Both the position numbers and the translations under genes were made by a program. Positions 33,424-38,599 of a DNA stretch of 38,599 nucleotides are shown here, one piece after another. Position 1 is the stretch's first letter. Each line of letters opens with the position of its first letter. The notes under the pieces are model-generated. The model searched no databases and was not told where the DNA came from. It was given only the letters and a program-made list of their open reading frames with translations. This DNA comes from an uncultured Parafilimonas sp. (lineage in GTDB: Bacteria > Bacteroidota > Bacteroidia > Chitinophagales > Chitinophagaceae): NCBI GenBank assembly GCA_937892395.1, contig CALAGJ010000185.1:1-38599 (forward strand), written 5' to 3'.

Positions 33424-34770
33424 TTAGTACACTTCAGCATCTGCAATATGCAAAGCCTGACTGATGATGGCAAGTCCTTCATCTATTTGTTCTTTTGTAA
33501 TACTGAGCGGCGGTGCAATAAAAATATAATTCCATCTCACAAAAGTGTACATACCCAACTCTTTGATTTTTGCTGCCACTTTATTCATCACTGCCATTTC
33601 TGTGGCATTGGCGTTGAAAGGTGCCATTGGCTCTTTGGATTCCCTGTTTTTTACAAGCTCCATACAACCCAGCAATCCAGTATTTCTATAATCACCTATA
33701 GAGGGATGCATGGCTTTCATTTCCGCTACACATTGCTCCAAATACTTACCCATAGCTGCAGCATTTTCAATCAAATGTTCATCTTCATAAATTTTTAAAT
33801 TTTCAAGAGCTGCTGCACAAGCTACCGGGTGGGCAGAATAGGTGAGGCCAAGCATGAGTACCTTATCGTCATAATGAGCAGCAATCTTATCACTTACTAT
33901 TAAAGCGCCAAAGGGAAGATAACCACTTGTTATACCTTTTGCCGTTGCTATCATATCCGGCACTACCCCATGATTTTCTATACCAAACCATTTGCCGGTA
34001 CGACCAAAGCCACTCATTACTTCATCTACAATCAACAGTATGCCGTGCTTATCGCAAAGAGCCCGTATTTTTTTAAAATAGTCAGGAGGATATTTTATAC
34101 ACCCACTACTCCCACTTTCTCCTTCCATTAATATGGCAGCTACATTTTGAGGACCTTCAAATTCTATCACTCTTTCTACATGGCTGGCGCATTCATAATG
34201 GCAAGTTTCTATATTTTGCCCGAAGGGGCAACGATAGCAATATGGATCTTCCACATGTATCATATTTGGCAATTGTTGACTATCACTCTGCAGCTTTCGA
34301 GGGTCTCCACCAGCACTCATAGCGGCATAAGAGGCACCATGATAGGCACGATATTTTGCAATGATTTTGTGACGGCCCGTATATAATCTGGCAAGCTTTA
34401 TTGCATTGTCAATGCTTGTGGCACCACACACGGTAAATAAAGTTTTATTTAGGGTGCCGGGTGTTTTTTCTGCCAGCTTTTTACCCAATTCCCCACGCAC
34501 TTTTGTGGCACAGGATGGAGTAACAAAACTAACCTGCTGCATTTGTTTTACTACTGCATTTGTAACACGCTGATTGCCATGTCCAATATTTACATTCATT
34601 AATCCTGATGAAAAATCAATGTACTTTTTTCCATCGTAATCATACAGATATACACCCTCTCCATATTCAACTGCAATGGGATCAATGCCTTTTTGTTTGC
34701 TCCAAGAAAAAAGGGTATAGTCAAGATTGTATTGCAAAATTTCTTGTGTTTGGGATAATGTGGTATTCAT
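33424..34770 (-). CDS. Class III PLP-dependent aminotransferase
   Basis: This fold type I, omega-amino-acid-type aminotransferase has 448 residues. Cofactor marks are GATSIDNAIKLAR for the phosphate site, IVDEVMSGFGRTGKW with D249 for the pyridine nitrogen, and the Schiff-base K278 in ATAKGITSGYLPFG. A Cys-rich loop DPYCYRCPFG...CHYEC (Cys 178, 181, 190, 194) is typical of the taurine/beta-alanine-type subgroup. It follows a CoA-acylating semialdehyde dehydrogenase after 110 nt. The pair could convert beta-alanine or a similar amino acid to the semialdehyde and then to acyl-CoA. The exact amino donor is unknown. It is probably controlled by the divergent Lrp-type gene. Confidence 0.85.
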   Translation of the reverse strand: MNTTLSQTQEILQYNLDYTLFSWSKQKGIDPIAVEYGEGVYLYDYDGKKYIDFSSGLMNVNIGHGNQRVTNAVVKQMQQVSFVTPSCATKVRGELGKKLAEKTPGTLNKTLFTVCGATSIDNAIKLARLYTGRHKIIAKYRAYHGASYAAMSAGGDPRKLQSDSQQLPNMIHVEDPYCYRCPFGQNIETCHYECASHVERVIEFEGPQNVAAILMEGESGSSGCIKYPPDYFKKIRALCDKHGILLIVDEVMSGFGRTGKWFGIENHGVVPDMIATAKGITSGYLPFGALIVSDKIAAHYDDKVLMLGLTYSAHPVACAAALENLKIYEDEHLIENAAAMGKYLEQCVAEMKAMHPSIGDYRNTGLLGCMELVKNRESKEPMAPFNANATEMAVMNKVAAKIKELGMYTFVRWNYIFIAPPLSITKEQIDEGLAIISQALHIADAEVY

Positions 34771-34880
34771 TTGAAATAATATTAACTGACAAAAAAATAA
34801 ATTGCTTTAACCATTTATTGTGTAATACATATTTGGATGTTGGAAGAAACAGTCGTTTGCATTTTTAGATAAACCCGGCA

Positions 34881-36338
34881 TCAGCTCATCCAATTTACTC
34901 CTGCTTCGGGATTCCACTTTGTAGTACTCTTTTTTAGCTTTGTCCAAAACTCAATCGAGCTTTTACCTGTAATGTCTCCCACCCCAAATTTACTTTCATT
35001 CCATCCGCCAAACGAAAAAGGTTCCCGTGGCACGGGTACTCCTACATTTACGCCAATCATACCAGCACTGGCATGGTCAATGATGTATCTGGCTAATCCA
35101 CCATTTTGCGTAAACACACTGGCCGCATTGCCATAAGGATTGGCGTTTTCAATGGCCAATGCTTCATCCACAGTATTTGTGCGCATGATGGAGATAACCG
35201 GCCCAAATATTTCTTCCTTTGCCACACTCATTTCAGGTCTTACAAAATCAATAACAGTAGGCCCTACATAGTATCCATTCTCCTTACCTTCTACAACTGT
35301 ATTTCTGCCATCTACTAAAATTTTTGCACCATCATTTTCAGCTTCACTGATATATTTTTCTATTCTTTCTTTTGATGCTTTGCTTATGACTGCACCCAGA
35401 TTTTTGCCGGGAATAATTTTTTTTGCTTCTGCACAAATTTTGTCAATGATGTGTTCAACATTTCCTACACCAATCATGGCACTTGCAGCCATGCAGCGCT
35501 GACCTGCACAGCCACTCATACTTGCAGCAACATTTTGAGCAGTCATATCTTCCTTTGCATCCGGCAATACCAATAAATGATTTTTTGCTCCACCCAGGGC
35601 TAACGCTCTTTTAAAATTTGATGTGGCCCTTTGATAAACAAGTTTGGCCACCTTTGTAGAACCAACAAAACTGACAGCTTCAATACCGGGATGATCGCAA
35701 ATGGCATGCACCATTTCACTATCACCATGTACAATGTTAAAAACACCATCTGGAAGTCCTGCCTCTTTAAGCAGTTCTGCTATTCTGCCACAACAAAGCG
35801 GTACTTTCTCCGATGGTTTTATAATCATACAATTTCCCAATGCTAAGGCATTTGGTATGGTCCAATTGGGCACCATAGCCGGAAAGTTAAAAGGAACAAT
35901 AGAGGCTACTACGCCCAGTGGCACATGCTCCGTTCTGCACTCCACACCTCTGCTTACTTCCAAGATTTCTCCCGTTACTAATTGTGGTAGTGAAGTAGCA
36001 AACTCTGTAAGCTCTATGCATTTTTCTATTTCGGCTACAGATTCACTATGGGTTTTTCCATTCTCTTCGCTGCAAAGTGCAGCCAGTTCTTGTATATTTT
36101 TTTCCAATAAATATTTATACCGAAAAAAAACCTGTACCCGCTCTTTGATGGGCATTTTACTCCAAAGGGGAAAAGCAGCTTTGGCGGCTTGTACAGCTGA
36201 GTCTAAATCAGTAATACTGCTAAGGGGAACTTTGGAAAGTAGATTCCCATCCAATGGAGAAACAATATTTAGCGTTTTTGAGTTTGAAGCTGGTATAAAC
36301 TTACCATTTATATAGTTATGTACCGGACTGTATTTCAT
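34881..36338 (-). CDS. mmsA: CoA-acylating methylmalonate-semialdehyde dehydrogenase
   Basis: MmsA oxidises methylmalonate or malonate semialdehyde to propionyl- or acetyl-CoA. The start is set at ATG 36338 (MKYSPVHNYINGKFIPAS), giving 485 residues; the frame extends 37 codons further up but with AT-rich, non-family sequence. Catalytic Cys282 lies in GCAGQRCMAA, and the general-base Glu of ordinary aldehyde dehydrogenases is absent (LALGGAKNHL), the hallmark of CoA-dependent members. VPFNFPAMVPNWTIPNALA and KEEIFGPV are also as expected. It lies upstream of the class III aminotransferase and divergent from an Lrp-type regulator. Substrate may be valine-, pyrimidine- or beta-alanine-derived. 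Confidence 0.93.
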   Translation of the reverse strand: MKYSPVHNYINGKFIPASNSKTLNIVSPLDGNLLSKVPLSSITDLDSAVQAAKAAFPLWSKMPIKERVQVFFRYKYLLEKNIQELAALCSEENGKTHSESVAEIEKCIELTEFATSLPQLVTGEILEVSRGVECRTEHVPLGVVASIVPFNFPAMVPNWTIPNALALGNCMIIKPSEKVPLCCGRIAELLKEAGLPDGVFNIVHGDSEMVHAICDHPGIEAVSFVGSTKVAKLVYQRATSNFKRALALGGAKNHLLVLPDAKEDMTAQNVAASMSGCAGQRCMAASAMIGVGNVEHIIDKICAEAKKIIPGKNLGAVISKASKERIEKYISEAENDGAKILVDGRNTVVEGKENGYYVGPTVIDFVRPEMSVAKEEIFGPVISIMRTNTVDEALAIENANPYGNAASVFTQNGGLARYIIDHASAGMIGVNVGVPVPREPFSFGGWNESKFGVGDITGKSSIEFWTKLKKSTTKWNPEAGVNWMS

Positions 36339-36391
36339 ACTTAATTTTGTAAATATTGTATTATTGCACATGCAAAATAAAATATTTATAG

Positions 36392-36410
36392 AAAACAATA
36401 GCATTGTTTT
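36392..36410. promoter_or_regulatory. Palindromic candidate operator
   Basis: AAAACAAT (36392-36399) and ATTGTTTT (36403-36410) are perfect inverted copies around AGC, a 19-bp dyad, 54 nt upstream of the mmsA start. Lrp/AsnC regulators bind AT-rich dyads of this size, and an Lrp-type gene faces away on the other side. The same half-site recurs at 36491-36498. Confidence 0.45.
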
Positions 36411-36623
36411 ATTTTTTTCCAATTTTAACTTGTCTTTTTGAAATAGCAATACTGCAATAAAAAAGAAAAAAATGCTGTGCTAAATGGAATAAAACAATGA
36501 TGTAGCAAAGCGTTATATTCATTTTATCTGTAAAAATCTATATTAGGGCTTCGCTTTTTTTACATGTACTTGTAAAAAATTGTTGTAGAAATAGGATGCA
36601 TGACATTTAATAGAAAACAGAAA

Positions 36624-36631
36624 TATTTTTG
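36624..36631 (+). promoter_or_regulatory. -7 box of the Lrp-type gene
   Basis: TATTTTTG matches TAnnTTTG exactly and lies 18 nt before the ATG. No clear -33 TTG is present. Confidence 0.35.
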
Positions 36632-36649
36632 GTTGGCTACTTTTAAAAC

Positions 36650-37117
36650 ATGATTATGTTAGACAAATTAGATTTTCAGGTGTTAAACTGTTTACAAGAA
36701 GATGGGCGAATGAGCTTTACAATCATGGCCGAAAAACTTGACGTTTCAGTTGGTACCATACGCACCAGGGTAAATAAATTATTAGAAGATGGCACGGTAA
36801 GCATTATTGGCAGAATAGATCCTGAAAAAGTAGGATTTCATAGTTACGCACATATTGCTGTTTTTGTGAGACCAGCTACGCTGAAAGATATGGTTGCTAA
36901 TAAAATTTCAAACATGCCGGAAGTAAGTTTTCTTGCACTTACAAGCGGCGATTATGATTTGGAAGTGGATGTAATGTGCAGAGACAACAACCATTTAGTG
37001 GCCTTCGTAAACAGAATATCAGAAATTGATGGTATTCATCAAACGAAAACAACTATCTATTTTAAAGTATATAAATATGCACAACCAGATTTAAAATTGC
37101 TGAATAATAATGAATAG
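36650..37117 (+). CDS. Lrp/AsnC-family transcriptional regulator
   Basis: The 155-residue protein has an N-terminal winged HTH (DFQVLNCLQEDGRMSFTIMAEKLDVSVGTIRTRVNKLLEDG, split as helices at about 7-48) and a C-terminal RAM ligand-binding domain with ALTSGDYDLEVDVMCRD (GDYDLEV, the effector-pocket strand). Such proteins form octamers and sense amino acids. ATG-ATT-ATG gives two possible starts. It is divergent from mmsA and the aminotransferase gene, and local regulation of these catabolic genes is the simplest model. The ligand may be the amino acid that feeds the pathway. Confidence 0.92.
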   Translation: MIMLDKLDFQVLNCLQEDGRMSFTIMAEKLDVSVGTIRTRVNKLLEDGTVSIIGRIDPEKVGFHSYAHIAVFVRPATLKDMVANKISNMPEVSFLALTSGDYDLEVDVMCRDNNHLVAFVNRISEIDGIHQTKTTIYFKVYKYAQPDLKLLNNNE

Positions 37118-37418
37118 CAATTAGCTAATAAACTTTCTAAATCCAATGCCATTTTTATATATGATGTTTTTTAAAATTACAACGGATCGAATATTTTTGA
37201 AATGAGGTATTTAAACACTTCCAAGCTTTGTGTTCAATATGAACTTCATATAATGTATTGACAAATTTGATCATTATTTTCGGATAACAATAATTCTATT
37301 TCTGTATAAAAAAACAATATGAATTGAGAATGTAAAATCAGCCGTTTGTTTAAAAAAATTGATAAAATCTTGTTTTATTCAAATGGGTTTCTATCTTTGC
37401 CCCCCATTTAGAAAAATT
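37118..37418. other. 301-nt gap before rpsT
   Basis: It is very AT-rich and has no coding frame. It contains the rpsT promoter at its right end and a small GTTCA/TGAAC dyad near 37232-37244. The open frame that could extend rpsT upstream to 37359 runs through the promoter and is not coding. Confidence 0.6.
37370..37399 (+). promoter_or_regulatory. Promoter of rpsT
   Basis: TTG (37370-37372), then exactly 19 nt, then TATCTTTG (37392-37399) is a perfect match to the Bacteroidota primary-sigma consensus. Transcription would start near 37405, 14 nt before the ATG. Confidence 0.7.
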
Positions 37419-37664
37419 ATGGCCAATCATAAAGCGACAAAAAAAGATGCACGTCAAGCGGCTAAACGCAGAGACAGGAATCGTTATCAAGGAAAAACCA
37501 CTCGTAATGCTATACGTAATCTCAAAGGCTTAGAAGATATCAATGCCTACGGAGAAAAGTTGCCTTCTGTAGTGGCAATGATTGATAAATTGGCAAAAAA
37601 TGGAGTAATACATAAAAATAAAGCTGCGAATCTGAAGAGTAAATTATCTAAGAAACGAGCATAG
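37419..37664 (+). CDS. rpsT: 30S ribosomal protein S20
   Basis: S20 binds 16S rRNA at the base of the 30S body and is needed early in assembly. The 81-residue product starts MANHKATKKDARQAAKRRDR, typical of S20, and ends with the basic helix LKSKLSKKRA. An in-frame ATG at 37359 would add 20 residues, but that stretch contains the perfect promoter at 37370-37399, so the ATG at 37419 is the start. It is a single-gene unit with its own promoter and terminator. Confidence 0.96.
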   Translation: MANHKATKKDARQAAKRRDRNRYQGKTTRNAIRNLKGLEDINAYGEKLPSVVAMIDKLAKNGVIHKNKAANLKSKLSKKRA

Positions 37665-37697
37665 AACGCATAATCATACCCCGAAATTACGTGAAAG

Positions 37698-37722
37698 TCC
37701 CGCTTAGTTGCGGGATTTTTTT
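37698..37722 (+). terminator. Terminator of rpsT
   Basis: TCCCGC (37698-37703) pairs with GCGGGA (37710-37715) across a 6-nt loop and is followed by seven T residues. It lies 33 nt after the stop codon. Confidence 0.88.
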
Positions 37723-37764
37723 ATAATCAGAACCCCCATTGCCCTAAAATTGCCTTAATCTACC

Positions 37765-37772
37765 TACATTTG
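37765..37772 (+). promoter_or_regulatory. -7 box of the rpsF-rpsR promoter
   Basis: TACATTTG is an exact TAnnTTTG. The nearest TTG elements are 12 or 23 nt upstream, so the -33 element is unclear. Transcription would start near 37778, giving a leader of about 64 nt. Confidence 0.5.
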
Positions 37773-37777
37773 CGCCC

Positions 37778-37801
37778 CCTGAAATAATTTATTTATTCAG
37801 G
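37778..37801 (+). promoter_or_regulatory. Hairpin in the rpsF leader
   Basis: CCTGAA (37778-37783) pairs with TTCAGG (37796-37801), and the stem extends inward with A/T pairs and one bulged A. It would lie at the very 5' end of the mRNA. S6:S18 is known to bind its own leader in several phyla, but I do not see the characteristic CCG of that motif, so a regulatory role is only possible. Confidence 0.35.
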
Positions 37802-37841
37802 AATCTATAACATTTATTTATTTTTTAAAAAAAACAGGGAA

Positions 37842-38198
37842 ATGAAACATTACGAATTGATGGTGATTTTTACCCCTGTGCTTTCTGAAGAAGAGTTTCG
37901 CTCCGCTCAGAAAAAGTACACTGATTTTATTACAGATCACACAGGTACTATAGTGCACAGCAAACCCTGGGGACTAAAATCACTGGCGTATCCTATCCAG
38001 AAAAAAACTACAGGTATTTACTGGGTTCTGGAATATACTGCGCCATCCGACCTCAATGAGAAGTTGAAGATTCAACTTCTGCGTGACGACAATGTGATGC
38101 GTCACATGATTACTGTACTCGATAAATACGCCGTGGAGTACAATGCAAGAAAGAGAAGTGGCGTATCATCTGCTGAAACTGAAAATACGGAGGCTTAA
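37842..38198 (+). CDS. rpsF: 30S ribosomal protein S6
   Basis: S6 pairs with S18 on the platform of the 30S subunit. The 118-residue product has the family opening KHYELMVIFTPVLSEEE and the core WGLKSLAYPIQKKTTGIYWVLEY, plus a polar C-terminal tail of about 15 residues ending AETENTEA. It is the first gene of the conserved S6-S18-L9 set, without the ssb gene that lies between S6 and S18 in many other phyla. Confidence 0.96.
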   Translation: MKHYELMVIFTPVLSEEEFRSAQKKYTDFITDHTGTIVHSKPWGLKSLAYPIQKKTTGIYWVLEYTAPSDLNEKLKIQLLRDDNVMRHMITVLDKYAVEYNARKRSGVSSAETENTEA

Positions 38199-38200
38199 TT

Positions 38201-38464
38201 ATGGCAAAAAATGAAATCAAGTACTTAACGGCCATAAAAACCGAAAAGCCACGCAAAAAGTTTTGTCGCTTTAAGAAATATGGCATGCGCTATATTGATT
38301 ATAAGGACATAGAATTTTTAAAGAAGTTTTTAAACGAACAAGGTAAAGTTTTACCAAGAAGACTTACCGGAAACTCTTTAAAATACCAGCGTAAAGTATC
38401 TGATGCCATAAAGAAAGCACGCCAGATGGCGCTGTTACCTTATGTAACAGATCTTTTGAAATAA
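38201..38464 (+). CDS. rpsR: 30S ribosomal protein S18
   Basis: S18 binds 16S rRNA together with S6. The 87-residue product has RKKFCRFKKYGMRYIDYKD and the signature RLTGNSLKYQRKVSDAIKKAR, ending MALLPYVTDLLK. It begins 2 nt after rpsF, so translation is probably coupled. A single Cys remains in the N-terminal part, so it is not the zinc-binding paralogue type. Confidence 0.96.
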   Translation: MAKNEIKYLTAIKTEKPRKKFCRFKKYGMRYIDYKDIEFLKKFLNEQGKVLPRRLTGNSLKYQRKVSDAIKKARQMALLPYVTDLLK

Positions 38465-38537
38465 ACAAATTTTATAACCACCCTAATTCCCGAAAAGGGT
38501 TGAAAGTCTAAAAAGGATTGGGTAAAAATGCAAAATC

Positions 38538-38599
38538 ATGCAGGTAATTTTAATTCAGGATGTAAATAACCTTGGTGGTGCCAATGAACTGGTAACCGT
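38538..38599 (+). CDS. rplI: 50S ribosomal protein L9, N-terminus only
   Basis: From ATG 38538 the visible 20 codons read MQVILIQDVNNLGGANELVT, matching the L9 opening MxVILLxDVxxLGxxGDxV with Ala-Asn in place of the more usual Lys-Gly. It runs off the window end. It is the third gene of the S6-S18-L9 set, 73 nt after rpsR; that gap can form a small CCC/GGG hairpin. An ATG at 38528 in another frame stops quickly and is not the start. Confidence 0.92.
   Translation, partial: MQVILIQDVNNLGGANELVT

Larger units (their letters stand above)
36339..36649. other. Divergent regulatory gap between mmsA and the Lrp-type gene
   Basis: This 311-nt AT-rich stretch has no supported gene. It contains an inverted repeat at 36392-36410 and another copy of its AAAACAAT half-site at 36491-36498, and a -7 box for the regulator at 36624-36631. 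Confidence 0.65.

Noticed and set aside
35701..36315. 204-codon plus-strand open frame
   Set aside because: It lies wholly inside mmsA on the opposite strand. The mmsA frame carries clear catalytic motifs, and the plus product is Ser/Thr-rich and unlike any family I know.
1..38599. tRNA, rRNA, CRISPR array, intact transposase, prophage
   Set aside because: I looked in all gaps above 100 nt and saw no cloverleaf with a conserved TTCRA arm, no regularly spaced repeat-spacer pattern and no DDE or integrase motif. A tool search could still find something small.

Overview
The window looks like a chromosomal segment of a Bacteroidota bacterium, most likely in or near the Chitinophagaceae. The base composition is AT-rich. 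Several genes follow the phylum-type promoter (TTG, about 19 nt, TAnnTTTG) instead of sigma70 boxes, and Shine-Dalgarno signals are weak or absent. One secreted protein ends in a type IX secretion sorting domain. Family-level similarity agrees: RpoN with a long acidic insert, a PBP2/RodA pair, and a kinase fused to a RapZ C-terminal domain. Species is not determined.

Layout. 1-709 (minus): rplU-rpmA and the start of a Lys/Ala-rich protein. 710-2248: a graveyard holding a broken beta-class DNA methyltransferase. 2249-9075 (plus): mrdA-rodA (cell elongation), a heptamer repeat, then rnhB, an RlpA-like lipoprotein and two glycosyltransferases in tight succession. 9094-10089 (minus): asd. 10215-12741: a small lipoprotein and a convergent T9SS cargo protein around a strong terminator. 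13002-17191 (plus): dnaX and an eight-heme cytochrome with HEAT/TPR repeats.

17228-21622 (minus) is the most interesting block: rpoN, a PAP2-like membrane protein, an AmgK-like sugar kinase fused to a RapZ C-terminal domain, and a MurU-like nucleotidyltransferase. Spacing of 16 and 46 nt and one 11-nt overlap suggest one unit. It resembles a cell-wall sugar recycling branch with a built-in amino-sugar sensor, tied to sigma-54. The region upstream of rpoN is unusually rich in inverted repeats.

21971-26960 (minus): a thioredoxin-like protein and a double-parvulin PpiC protein (envelope folding), and a GH3-type acyl-amido synthetase. 26961-28357: a second graveyard with a D12-class adenine methyltransferase carrying at least six lesions, followed by a probable dispersed repeat. 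28358-33366 (minus): pdhC, engB, infC, thrS. 33424-37117: a class III aminotransferase and CoA-acylating semialdehyde dehydrogenase, divergent from an Lrp/AsnC regulator with a palindrome between them. 37419-38599 (plus): rpsT with promoter and terminator, then rpsF-rpsR and the start of rplI.

No tRNA, rRNA, CRISPR array, intact transposase or prophage gene was recognised. The accessory content is confined to the two methyltransferase graveyards and a few intergenic repeats.
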